Shown: piece by piece, positions 8,650-16,698 of the stretch | How the letters are laid out: each line of letters begins with the position of its first letter | Numbering within the stretch: the first letter of the stretch is position 1 | Assembly (NCBI GenBank): GCA_965219005.1 | Contig: CBDCMS010000003.1 | Span: 2,728,001 to 2,792,000 of the forward strand | Direction of reading: 5' to 3' | Source: CAUZIZ01 sp965219005 | Lineage (GTDB): Bacteria > Acidobacteriota > UBA6911 > RPQK01 > JAJDTT01 | Length of the DNA: 64,000 bases | Notes under the pieces: model-generated | Told to the model about the DNA's origin: nothing | Seen by the model: only the letters and a program-made list of their open reading frames with translations | Databases searched by the model: none | Made by a program: the position numbers and the translations under genes

Positions 8650-9611
8650 CAGAAGGGAACCTGAACCTGGCCCACCAGATCCTGGATGATCCCCCCGACC
8701 TCCTGGCTTTTTCCCAAGGGAGAAGAGTATTTGGGACTGACCAGAACCCGATGAGCGAAGATGGGGATCGCCAGACGTTTCACATCATCCGGTGTGACGT
8801 AGTCTCGCCCTCGCAGGAAGGCAGTGGCCTGGCTTGCCCGATAAAGGGCCATCGCGCCTCGAGTGCTGACTCCCAGGGCCAGGAACTCACTCTCTCGGGT
8901 AGCGGCTACCAAGGCCATCAGGTACTTCAGAAGGACGGGCTGCACGGTCACCTGCTCGACTTCCTGCTGACCCTGAACTATCTCCTGTGTTGTCAGGACC
9001 GGCTCCAGCAGTTCCGCTGTGTGGTAGGTGATCTGGGACCGTAGAATCTCCTCCTCATCCGACTGGTTGGGATAGCCCATCGGGATTCGCATCAGGAAGC
9101 GATCCAATTGCGATTCCGGAAGAGGATAGGTGCCGTGATACTCCACCGGATTTTGGGTGGCGATCACCATGAAGGGTTGGGGTAGCCGGTAGGTGTGACT
9201 GTCGACGGTAATCCGGGCTTCGCTCATCGCTTCCAGTAGAGCACTCTGAGTCTTCGGGGTGGTCCGATTCACCTCATCGGCGAGAATCACATTGGCGAAG
9301 AGAGGACCCTTTCGGAACTCGAACTGTTGCTCGACCTGATTGAAGATCGATACTCCGGTCAGATCCGAAGGAAGGAGGTCACTTGTGAACTGAATGCGTT
9401 GGAAGCTGCAGTCGAAGGAACGTGCCAGGGAGTGAGCGAGAGTCGTTTTCCCGGTACCGGGGACGTCTTCGATGAGCAGATGTCCTCCGGCCAGCAGAGT
9501 GACCAGCGCGAGTTCTACTGCGTCGGACTTCCCCTTGATGACTCCCTCGACGGAGTCCTGAAGTGCCCTGATCTTGTGCTCCAAGCCGGGCTCATGAGCG
9601 CCGATTGCCAC
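8649..9611 (-). CDS. MoxR family AAA+ ATPase
   Basis: A 320-residue AAA+ chaperone-like ATPase of the MoxR family. Walker A reads EDVPGTGKTTLAHS, Walker B is VILADEVNRTTPKTQSALLEAM (the metal-binding acidic pair plus NR typical of MoxR), and sensor 1 lies in VIATQNPVEYHGTYPLPE. First gene of the operon with the DUF58 and TgpA-like proteins. Such operons are thought to help insert metal cofactors or assemble membrane complexes; the client here is unknown. Start at GTG/ATG 9611 gives MAIGAHEPG. Confidence 0.92.
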   Translation of the reverse strand: MAIGAHEPGLEHKIRALQDSVEGVIKGKSDAVELALVTLLAGGHLLIEDVPGTGKTTLAHSLARSFDCSFQRIQFTSDLLPSDLTGVSIFNQVEQQFEFRKGPLFANVILADEVNRTTPKTQSALLEAMSEARITVDSHTYRLPQPFMVIATQNPVEYHGTYPLPESQLDRFLMRIPMGYPNQSDEEEILRSQITYHTAELLEPVLTTQEIVQGQQEVEQVTVQPVLLKYLMALVAATRESEFLALGVSTRGAMALYRASQATAFLRGRDYVTPDDVKRLAIPIFAHRVLVSPKYSSPLGKSQEVGGIIQDLVGQVQVPF

Positions 9612-9664
9612 GCTGGCTATGATACCTGGAGGGGAAACCTTAGATCAACGAGGTTCCCTCGTCT

Positions 9665-9775
9665 TCAAACTTGCCTTTGCCTTTGCCTTCCCTCATCCCT
9701 TCCCTCCATCCAGGCTCTCGATTCACCTGGAAGGGTAAGAAGGAAGGCAAAGGCACAGGCAAAGGCAAGTTTGAG
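9665..9775. repeat. Large imperfect palindrome of GGCAAA units (family R5, copy 1)
   Basis: The arms CAAACTTGCCTTTGCCT and AGGCAAAGGCAAGTTTG can pair over more than 20 bases, with CCAGG/CCTGG as a smaller inner pairing. A related palindrome with the same pyrimidine/purine bias lies at 60571-60680. The rest of the 273-bp gap between moxR and ruvB shows no gene; a 70-codon frame here is pure low complexity. It could act as a terminator after ruvB's upstream region or be a mobile palindrome. Confidence 0.7.
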
Positions 9776-9884
9776 GGCGAGGGCAGGGGTGAGGTGTAAA
9801 CAGGTACCCCGCTGAATCGGCCTCCTCGAAAGGGCGGAACTCCTGCGAACACTTCACTGTTCCTCGACGGTATGAGGTTGCTCG

Positions 9885-10928
9885 CTACTCGCCAGGGTTC
9901 TCGGGGGAGGCAAAGAGGCCTCTTTGAGCAGTCCTGGGTTCGATCCCCAACTGAGAATAGGCGAGTCGGGTAACCACACGGCCGCGGGGTGTTCGGATCA
10001 GGAACCCGTTTTGAATCAAGAAAGGCTCGTAGATGTCCTCGATGGCGTCCTTCTCCTCGCTGATTGCCGCCGAAAGCGTGTTGACGCCCACTGGTCCTCC
10101 ATCGAATTTCTCGATGATCGTAAGCAGTAATTTTCGATCGATCTCATCGAAGCCGAAGCGGTCTACGTTCATCAGTTCGAGCCCCTGACAGGCGATTTCG
10201 TGATCGATCTTTCCATCGGCACGAACCTGGGCGTAGTCGCGGACCCGCCTCAAGAGGCGATTCGCGATTCTGGGAGTGCCTCGACTGCGGCGCGCGATTT
10301 CAACCGCTCCTTCCGAATTGATCTCAATAGCCAACAGGCTGGCCGAACGCCGGGCAATCGTGGTCAAGCTGTGGTGATCGTAGAAATCGAGGCGCTGGAT
10401 GATTCCGAAGCGACCCCTCAATGGAGAAGTCAACAGCCCGGTTCGGGTGGTCGCTCCCACCAGAGTGAACCTCGGAATATCGATCTTGATCGAGCGGGCA
10501 CCTGGTCCCTCGCCAATTATGATGTCGATCTGAAAATCCTCCATCGCGGGGTAGAGGATCTCCTCGACGGCTGGATGCAGTCGGTGAATCTCGTCTATGA
10601 ACAGAACGTCGCTCTCTTCGAGGTTGGTGAGGATAGCGGCGAGGTCTCCGCGCTTCTCGATTGCGGGTCCCGAAGTAGAGCGGAAGCTGACGTTCAGCTC
10701 ATTGGCGATGATCTGCGCAAGCGTGGTCTTTCCCAGGCCGGGAGGACCGAACAGCAGGACATGATCGAGAGCCTCCCGGCGGTGTCGAGCCGCCTCAATC
10801 CCAATTGCCATCGATTCTTTGATCTTGTCCTGTCCAACGAAATCCTTCAGGAGGCGTGGACGCAGGTCATTCTCGTAGTTTCCTTCGTCCTCTCGATGGG
10901 ACGGATTCAGGATGCGTTCTTCTTCCAT
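9885..10928 (-). CDS. ruvB: Holliday junction branch migration helicase RuvB
   Basis: RuvB is the AAA+ motor of the RuvABC complex that drives branch migration in recombinational repair. Walker A is GPPGLGKTT, Walker B FIDEIHRL, followed by EDFQIDI and GATTRTGLLTSPLRGRF (sensor/arginine-finger region) and the winged-helix C-terminus with YEPFLIQNGFLIRTPRGR. I prefer the Met at 10928 (MEEERIL) over the one four codons upstream. On the same strand as ruvA, with a 7-bp tandem array between them. No ruvC is in the window. Confidence 0.96.
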   Translation of the reverse strand: MEEERILNPSHREDEGNYENDLRPRLLKDFVGQDKIKESMAIGIEAARHRREALDHVLLFGPPGLGKTTLAQIIANELNVSFRSTSGPAIEKRGDLAAILTNLEESDVLFIDEIHRLHPAVEEILYPAMEDFQIDIIIGEGPGARSIKIDIPRFTLVGATTRTGLLTSPLRGRFGIIQRLDFYDHHSLTTIARRSASLLAIEINSEGAVEIARRSRGTPRIANRLLRRVRDYAQVRADGKIDHEIACQGLELMNVDRFGFDEIDRKLLLTIIEKFDGGPVGVNTLSAAISEEKDAIEDIYEPFLIQNGFLIRTPRGRVVTRLAYSQLGIEPRTAQRGLFASPENPGE

Positions 10929-10943
10929 TCTGAATCCCAATTG

Positions 10944-10976
10944 AATAGTGAGCAGTGAACAGTGGTCAGTGATCAG
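10944..10976 (+). repeat. Short heptamer cluster (family R6), inverse orientation
   Basis: GTGAGCAGTGAACAGTGGTC is the reverse complement of the TCACTGY heptamer array at 11065-11180. The two could pair across the gap between ruvB and ruvA. A third cluster lies at 29186-29222. Confidence 0.75.
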
Positions 10977-11064
10977 TTTATTGGAAGAAAGTCTCGGGAC
11001 CGGCCCTTAGCGACAAGGAATATCACTCGAAGCCGCACACTGGTTCGCCCGACGTGTCATCTTC

Positions 11065-11180
11065 TTCACTGCTCACTGCTCACTGCTCACTGTTCACTGC
11101 TCACTGCTCACTGCTCACTGCTCACTGTTCACTGTTCACTGTTCACTGTTCACTGTTCACTATTCACTGCTCACTATTCA
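11065..11180 (+). repeat. Heptanucleotide tandem array between ruvB and ruvA
   Basis: About 16.5 copies of a 7-bp unit, TCACTGC or TCACTGT, in an almost perfect array. C-type units dominate the left half and T-type units the right half. The last unit contains the TGA stop codon of ruvA (complement at 11178-11180). The unit length and purity suggest slippage-driven length variation. Confidence 0.95.
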
Positions 11181-11774
11181 AGTGGAGGTCCTCCTCAGGG
11201 TCTTGCGCAGCAGAGTCTCGAATTGATCCGTTGGATCCTCGTTGAGTACCTGAGTAACGGCCTTCTCCGCGACCGGTTTCGAATAGCCCAGGTTCACCAA
11301 GGCTGACACGACGTCGCGCTGCAGTGACCCCGAAGCCCCTCCTACCACGGCTTCGTCCTCAGCGGACGCGAGACCCACAACCTTGTCACGCATCTCCAGG
11401 ACGATTCGCTCCGCGGTTTTCTTCCCCACCCCCGGGATGCCATTGAGTCGCACCACATCGGCGCCCATGACTGCCTGAATCAACTCGTCCGCGGGCAGAC
11501 CTGAAAGGATCGTAATACCCAGCTTGGGACCGATTCCGGAGACTTGGATAAGGCGTTTGAAGAGCCGTTTCTCCTTGACCGCCGAGAAGCCGTACAGACT
11601 GAGAGCGTCCTCCTTCACGTGGGTATGAATCTGGAGTGTGACAGTCTCTCCCGCCTCGCCCAACTCGTAGTAGGTCGAAAAAGGGATCGACACCTCGTAG
11701 CCCACGCCGTGGATGTCCACCACGACGCGGTCCGCCTCTTTTTCTAAAAGCGTCCCGGTCAATTGAGCAATCAT
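11178..11774 (-). CDS. ruvA: Holliday junction DNA-binding protein RuvA
   Basis: RuvA binds the four-way junction as a tetramer and loads RuvB. The 198-residue protein has the expected three domains: the N-terminal OB fold (MIAQLTGTLLEKEADRVVVDIHGVGYEV), the helix-hairpin-helix pair (LIQVSGIGPKLGITIL, LNGIPGVGKKTAERIVLEM) and the C-terminal RuvB-interacting domain (VVSALVNLGYSKPVAEKAV). Its ATG lies in ATGA, and the upstream reading frame suggests it once overlapped the stop of the methyltransferase gene now displaced by the ISKra4 insertion. Confidence 0.96.
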   Translation of the reverse strand: MIAQLTGTLLEKEADRVVVDIHGVGYEVSIPFSTYYELGEAGETVTLQIHTHVKEDALSLYGFSAVKEKRLFKRLIQVSGIGPKLGITILSGLPADELIQAVMGADVVRLNGIPGVGKKTAERIVLEMRDKVVGLASAEDEAVVGGASGSLQRDVVSALVNLGYSKPVAEKAVTQVLNEDPTDQFETLLRKTLRRTST

Positions 11775-11856
11775 CCCAACTCGACATTATACGAGGTTCC
11801 TGTGTCACCCCTTTCTCCGGAACTGGGTGTACGTCAAGAATGTGGGTAGTGGTCCG

Positions 11857-13205
11857 CTAACCTGCTGAGCGGGCCTCCCAGAACTCCTCCCAGCGGTTGG
11901 ACAGTTGGCAACAGCGCAAAGCGATGATGGCATTGGCTCCGCGGACGGTCCAGCGCATTCCGGACTGCTTCAGACGTTGGCCAATGATGGTCTTACAGCC
12001 CGCTTCGATGACGCCTGAGCCGATGAAAAGTCCCTGGCTGCGGAAGCAAGCGTAACGCATTCGCTCCGCATTCTTTTGGAAGTACTCGACGCTGGTCTTC
12101 CTCGCCTTACGAGCCGTTTCCTCGGTGACGGCGAGTTGTCGCATCGAGTCCAGGACGGTTTCGACGTCTCCGCGGTCCAGTAACTCCTGATTGAGTCGGA
12201 CCCACTGCTGGGCCTCGGGAGAGTTTCCTCCCCAAACGGTTTTGCCCAAGTCGAACAGACGCTGCCGAGCGTGGTACAGGTCGACAATTTGGATGGCCTG
12301 GTAGAAGTGTTCCGCGGCGATCCCCCAGATCCAGGGGGCACCGTCTCCCAGAACCACCAGCCTCGGCGCTCGTGTCGCTCCCCGGCGAGTGGCCTCCGCG
12401 TAAATCCGAGCGCCGAAGGCCGCCGCCTCCTCGATGGCTCCCACATAGGTCGTCGATTCCGGGTCCCGAAGCGGACGACCCTGCTCATCGCGACACGTTT
12501 GGGCAAAGACACAGCCGAGCTTCGCCTCCCGCGTTTTGGCCTGTCCGCCCCCTTTCCCTGCCCGACCTTCCACTTCCGAGGGCCGGACCGGCACGCCGGT
12601 CCCGTCGATCGCCACATACATCGCGGGGGCGACGCAAAGGGGCCGATCGTTTCCGAGAACGCCTGCTCGCGCTCTCGTTGCGAGACGCTGTGGACGTCGC
12701 CGCCGAGGTCCTCGGAGACGCGTTCCACCGCCTTGGTGCTGACCGCGACGCCCGCCAGCTCCTGCAGATCTCGCTGACCTTCTTCGAACGGCTCCTTGGC
12801 TCCCACCCGTCCCATCATGCGCCGCACGCCCGGGCTAAAGGACGTCGACGCCAGGTCCAGATCGCCGTCCTTGGGAACCACTCCGCCCCCGCAATCCGCA
12901 CAGTGGTAATAGGCACGTCGCACCCGAACCGCTCCCAAGACCGTCGACAGCTGCTTGTCCCGATAGCCCTTAAACTGCGCCTTGTGCCCTCCTCCGCAAT
13001 CGATCCGGGCCCCCTGGTAGCCGCCTCCGTCCGCACCCAAGAGCTGCTCCAGCAAGAGGCCTCCTAGACGGTGCATACTCTGGCGAACCGCCAACTCGCC
13101 CGCCTCTAAATCCGGCTGGCCCCGCCTCTGCCATTCCCCCAGGACTCGCCCCGCCAAGCGCTCTATCTCCGCCTCGGCTTCGCCGAGTACTTCCTGCGTA
13201 ATTTT
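11857..13205 (-). pseudogene. ISKra4 family transposase, split by a frame change at a C5 run
   Basis: The first part (about 13205 to 12625) carries the N-terminal region, KKITQEVLGEAEAEIERLA, and a zinc-knuckle-like YYHCADCGGGVVPKDGDL. The second part (12627 to 11857) is the catalytic half, MYVAIDGTGVPVRP, then VVLGDGAPWIWGIA and VDLYHARQRLF, and ends with GSGVIEAGCKTIIGQRLKQS. These are ISKra4 DDE-type motifs. The two halves are one base out of frame. Adding one C to the G5/C5 run at 12625-12629 would join them as FASPPAMYVAIDG. It may be a programmed -1 shift or a disabling deletion. Confidence 0.85.
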
Positions 13206-13579
13206 TTTTTCAGCTGATCCAGCGACTCCTCCTTCATCTCCTGCACCGGGCGGAGGTCGCAAATCTGCTCGCTGATTTCCACCAGCTCTAGGCGCAGCTC
13301 GACGAAACGGCGATACGATTCCACCTCCCGCCCCACCTTCTCCAGCTCCGGGCCGAGAGGTACGTTGCGGGCCCGACTCTGGCCTTTGACGGTCGCCGTC
13401 CACAAATACTGGGGCCCGTGTCCCCGCTGACCCGGACGGGCACACCGGCAGTTCGCCTTGCCGCACTTGCGGAAGTTCGCCGACAGGCTCCCCCGACGAA
13501 AATCGCCCAACGCTTGCACTTGCGCCCACACCTGTTTGCGCTTCTGTTCCAAGGCTTCCAAAGAGGCTGCTTGGTCCAT
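13163..13579 (-). CDS. DUF6788-like small protein of the ISKra4 element
   Basis: A 138-residue protein encoded at the 5' end of the element. The core SLSANFRKCGKANCRCARPG followed by HGPQYLWTATVKGQSRARN has the Cys pattern and WTATVKG segment of DUF6788 proteins, which often accompany ISKra4 transposases. The C-terminal half is a charged coiled-coil-like stretch ending in QLKKKLRRKY. The frame changes at an A9 run (T9 at 13202-13210): a -1 slip there would continue into the transposase frame as AEKKITQEVL, so a fusion may be made by slippage. Function unknown. Confidence 0.7.
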   Translation of the reverse strand: MDQAASLEALEQKRKQVWAQVQALGDFRRGSLSANFRKCGKANCRCARPGQRGHGPQYLWTATVKGQSRARNVPLGPELEKVGREVESYRRFVELRLELVEISEQICDLRPVQEMKEESLDQLKKKLRRKYSAKPRRR

Positions 13580-13681
13580 GGATTCCTCCTCTAATGATAG
13601 CGCCCACCTGTGCCAGCCTCTTACCTGAATCCTTATACAGATTCGGATATTACAGCAAAAAAGAGAGAAGGCTACTTCCCC

Positions 13682-14656
13682 CTACATTTTTGACGTACAC
13701 CCGCCGGAACTCAATCTCGTAGTCTTCGTAGCGCTGGGAATCACTCGGTGATGATCCTGGGCCTTCCCCGAATTTCGCAGCTCCGGAATGCAGGACAGAA
13801 TGTGACGAACCGCGGGAACGCAGAGGCTGTTGCCCACCAATGGCCACGCTTGACGCAACGAGAGCTTGGGCGGAAGGCGATATCCAGAAGGAAATCCCAG
13901 AATCCTCAATATCTCTGGCGGCGAGAAACGGCGAATGTGGCCGCCCTCGGAAAGGTAGGAGCCGCTTCTAACGTAGGAGCGGCCGTAGGCGGCCGTAAAG
14001 CAATTGGTGATCTGGTCCTCGTCCCTGGCAACAACATGAATAGCCTGCCGATACCTCTGCAGAACAACTGCAGGTGCCTTCAGACGAGGATCCACCTTCT
14101 TTTGTAGGATGCTGCGGATCGAAAAGCGATCGACCGCTGGGCTTGTCCATGAACCCAATCGCTTGCGAGAAGCCACTAGATAAAACCGACGTCGACGATT
14201 GGGTAACCCAAGCTCGGTAGGACAGAGAATGCATTCCCGGACGGTGTAGCCGTCACGGTCGAGCTGAGTCCTCAACCTCTCGTACACTCTCGAGTGGAGA
14301 AAGCCGGGAACGTTTTCCAGGGCGAGATAAGACGGGTGAACCTCCCCGATCTTGGGGATCAGGGCTAGCAGAGATGCGGCTCGGGGATCTTCCAGGTCTC
14401 GCTTGCGACCTCGCTTCGTGTAGGGCTGGCAGGGCGGGGAAAGCCACCACAGGTCGGCCTTCCAGTCCCGAAAGGTCTGGATCGGAATAGACTCCACAGA
14501 GCAGGCCACCGAGGTGTGAGCAAAGTTGTGATCGTACGCATTTAGCGCGTTCCGATTGATGTCCACTGCGGCTACTACGGAAGCACCATCGCCCAGTGCA
14601 GCGGCACACCCGCCAATGCCACAGAACAATTCAAGGACACGGAGAGCGCCGCTCAT
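13682..14656 (-). CDS. Dnmt2-like C5-cytosine methyltransferase, 3' end replaced by IS sequence
   Basis: A C5-cytosine methyltransferase with motif I LELFCGIGG, motif IV SPPCQPYTKRG (catalytic Cys), motif VI ALENVPGF, motif VIII NRRRRFYLVA and motif X WPLVGNSLCVPAV. The target region contains NCFTAAYGRSYVRSGS, which resembles the CFT motif of Dnmt2/TRDMT1 enzymes that methylate C38 of tRNA-Asp. That makes a tRNA rather than DNA substrate likely, but this is inference. No restriction partner is nearby. The last seven codons come from the end of the ISKra4 element, so the natural C-terminus is lost. Start at the ATG 14656 (MSGALRVLELF). Confidence 0.85.
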   Translation of the reverse strand: MSGALRVLELFCGIGGCAAALGDGASVVAAVDINRNALNAYDHNFAHTSVACSVESIPIQTFRDWKADLWWLSPPCQPYTKRGRKRDLEDPRAASLLALIPKIGEVHPSYLALENVPGFLHSRVYERLRTQLDRDGYTVRECILCPTELGLPNRRRRFYLVASRKRLGSWTSPAVDRFSIRSILQKKVDPRLKAPAVVLQRYRQAIHVVARDEDQITNCFTAAYGRSYVRSGSYLSEGGHIRRFSPPEILRILGFPSGYRLPPKLSLRQAWPLVGNSLCVPAVRHILSCIPELRNSGKAQDHHRVIPSATKTTRLSSGGCTSKM

Positions 14657-14821
14657 AGACCACAGAGTATGCGAAGTGCTTTGCTGAGACCAGTCGGACG
14701 CCAGGAGGTTCGGTGGATCGTGAGCCAGGGCTCTTGTATAGTTTGGCGAGTCGCCGCGAATAGTCGCGCTTGAGCGGCAACAAGTGTGCTGTCGGCCTCC
14801 TGAGAAAGGTAGGAGTAGCGA

Positions 14822-16372
14822 ATGTCCAATAAGATCCTTGCCCTGGTCGTCTTGAGTTGTAGCCTCGGTCAAACAGTAGTTGTGGCAGAACACCACGATT
14901 CCATCGACATTGGGTCGCGGCTGGAGCTGTTTGTCGATGACTTCCTGGTCGAGGAGATGTCGGGCGTTGAGTTGATGCTTCATACACCCCAATCGGCAGG
15001 GAAGGTTCTGACCTTCGACAAACCCTGGGAGGGAAACACCAGCTTCTACGTCAGCATTCTCAAGGACGACGATCGATACCGCATGTACTATCGGGGAAGC
15101 AATTCTCCCGACTATGTCCAGACGTCTCTACTGGAGCCAGGAGAGAAGGTGGGTGTCCATCACCCCTTCACCATCTCCTACGCCGAAAGCAAGGATGGGA
15201 TCCATTGGGAACGGCCCGATCTTGGTATCCACGAGTTCGAGGGCTCCAAGGCCAACAGCATCGTCTGGATAGACAAGCCGGGCGACCAGGAAATCACAGC
15301 TGGCATGAATGTTTTCAAGGATGGCAACCCAAAGGCCCCTGCCTCCCAGCGCTACAAGGCTATGGGCGGAACCAGCTATCCGTTGGTAGCCCTTGTCTCC
15401 CCAGATGGACTCCACTGGACCGAACTACAAGGTCAGAAATCGCTGATCGAGGAAGGGCTGCACGGAAATGCCTTCGACGCCCTCAACGTTGGCTTCTGGG
15501 ATTCCTACAGGAAGCGATACACCATCGTCTTCCGTGACTCTGATAGAGGGCCTCATCCCAAGGCCAAGGGACCGGCCTATCGCCCGCAAGGGAGCCTCGC
15601 ACAGAACTACGGCAACCGGAGCTTTAAATTCGCCACCTCTGATGATTTCATCAATTGGAGCAGCCCCCAATGGGCCGATTTCGGCGACGCACCCACCGAG
15701 CATCTCTACACCAACGGGACTACGCCCTATTTTCGTGCGCCCCATATCTACTTGGCGTTTCCCAAGCGCTTTCAGCCTTGGAGACAGCGTTTTCACGATA
15801 CCCCTTTTCCGGGTGCCTCCGAGGCCGTTTTCCTAACTACCCGAGATGGGCTCCATTGGGACCGTCGATTCATGGAAGGCTTCGTTCGCCCCGGCCGAGA
15901 CAAGAAGAACTGGACTCACCGGAACAACCTGGTGGCCGTCGGGGTTCACCCAACAGCCTCCGATGAGATCTCGCTCTATGTGGTTCGCAATTACAACTTT
16001 CCCAGTGTCCACCTGGAGAGGATGGTCCTGCGTACGGATGGGTTTGTCTCCGTTCATGCCGACTACGCCGGCGGCGAGTTATTGACCAAGCCGCTGATTT
16101 TCGAAGGCACGAATCTGCTTCTGAACTACGACACCTCGGCGGCAGGAAGCATCCGAATCGAGATTCAGGATTCGGAAGGGAATCCCTTGCCGGGGTTTGG
16201 ATTGGAGGAGTCACCTCTAATCTGGGGAGACCAGATCGATTCAGTGGTAAAGTGGAAACGAGCCCATTCTGCTGCGACCTCCGACGAGCCGTTGAAGAGG
16301 TTGGCCGGCCGAGCCATCCGCCTACGCTTCGTCATGAAGGATGCCGATCTGTATTCGGTTCGTTTCCAGTAG
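14822..16372 (+). CDS. Secreted protein with glycosyl-hydrolase-like (GH32/43-type) beta-propeller repeats
   Basis: A 516-residue exported protein with a signal peptide (MSNKILALVVLSCSLGQTVV). Repeated strands of the type YRMYYRGSN, ISYAESKDGIHWERP, ALVSPDGLHWTEL and FLTTRDGLHWDRRFMEG are the SxDGxxW blades seen in five-bladed propeller glycosidases. An acidic residue early in the first blade (ELFVDDFLVEE) would fit. I cannot assign a substrate. Similar proteins are common in Planctomycetes and Acidobacteria. Divergent from the Dnmt2-like gene with a 165-bp gap. Confidence 0.7.
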   Translation: MSNKILALVVLSCSLGQTVVVAEHHDSIDIGSRLELFVDDFLVEEMSGVELMLHTPQSAGKVLTFDKPWEGNTSFYVSILKDDDRYRMYYRGSNSPDYVQTSLLEPGEKVGVHHPFTISYAESKDGIHWERPDLGIHEFEGSKANSIVWIDKPGDQEITAGMNVFKDGNPKAPASQRYKAMGGTSYPLVALVSPDGLHWTELQGQKSLIEEGLHGNAFDALNVGFWDSYRKRYTIVFRDSDRGPHPKAKGPAYRPQGSLAQNYGNRSFKFATSDDFINWSSPQWADFGDAPTEHLYTNGTTPYFRAPHIYLAFPKRFQPWRQRFHDTPFPGASEAVFLTTRDGLHWDRRFMEGFVRPGRDKKNWTHRNNLVAVGVHPTASDEISLYVVRNYNFPSVHLERMVLRTDGFVSVHADYAGGELLTKPLIFEGTNLLLNYDTSAAGSIRIEIQDSEGNPLPGFGLEESPLIWGDQIDSVVKWKRAHSAATSDEPLKRLAGRAIRLRFVMKDADLYSVRFQ

Positions 16373-16419
16373 CCTTTATCCCTCAACACCGCCGGATTTC
16401 AGCTCGAACGCGACGGGTT

Positions 16420-16698
16420 TCAGCGTCCGCGACTCAGGGCCTCGAGGACCTCGCGGGGTGGGGTCCAGCCGTACTCACGCTTCTCATCCGGAACGTAGCC
16501 AACCGTCACGACGAACAAGCCGGTCTTGCGGGCCTTCTCCGGTGGGACGTGGATCTGGACCTGGGTGAAGCCGTTGGCGTACCAGCTCTGGTAGCCGTCG
16601 CGGGCGCTCTTTTTCAGGAGATGGCCGTTGAGACGGATGTCCAGCAATTCGGGATTCCGATAGGGCAGGCGCAGGCGAAATCCTAGACCGTTCTGCAC
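16420..16698 (-). pseudogene. Detached C-terminal part of the M14 carboxypeptidase gene (frameshift)
   Basis: This frame overlaps the end of the upstream peptidase by 16 bases and reads QNGLGFRLRLPYRN, then LDIRLNGHLLKKSA and VQIHVPPEKARKTG, a beta-rich continuation rather than an independent gene: it lacks its own ribosome site. A one-base change near 16690-16700 would fuse it to the peptidase. Either a real frameshift or a sequencing error. Confidence 0.6.

Larger units (their letters stand above)
11825..13703 (-). mobile_element. ISKra4-type insertion sequence with 8-bp target duplication
   Basis: The ends are inverted repeats, GGGTGTACGTCAAGAATGTG on the left and the complement of a near-identical GGGTGTACGTCAAAAATGTA on the right. 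CCGGAACT is present at 11817-11824 and again at 13704-13711, an exact 8-bp target duplication. About 1.88 kb long. It codes on the minus strand for a DUF6788-type small protein and an ISKra4-like transposase in three frames. It interrupts the 3' end of the Dnmt2-like gene just upstream of ruvA. Confidence 0.9.

Noticed and set aside
9640..9852. 70-codon frame between moxR and ruvB
   Set aside because: Encodes only Pro/Leu/Ser and Gly/Lys repeats from the palindrome; not a gene.
11065..11180. The heptamer array as a CRISPR array
   Set aside because: Units are contiguous 7-mers with no spacers and no cas genes nearby.
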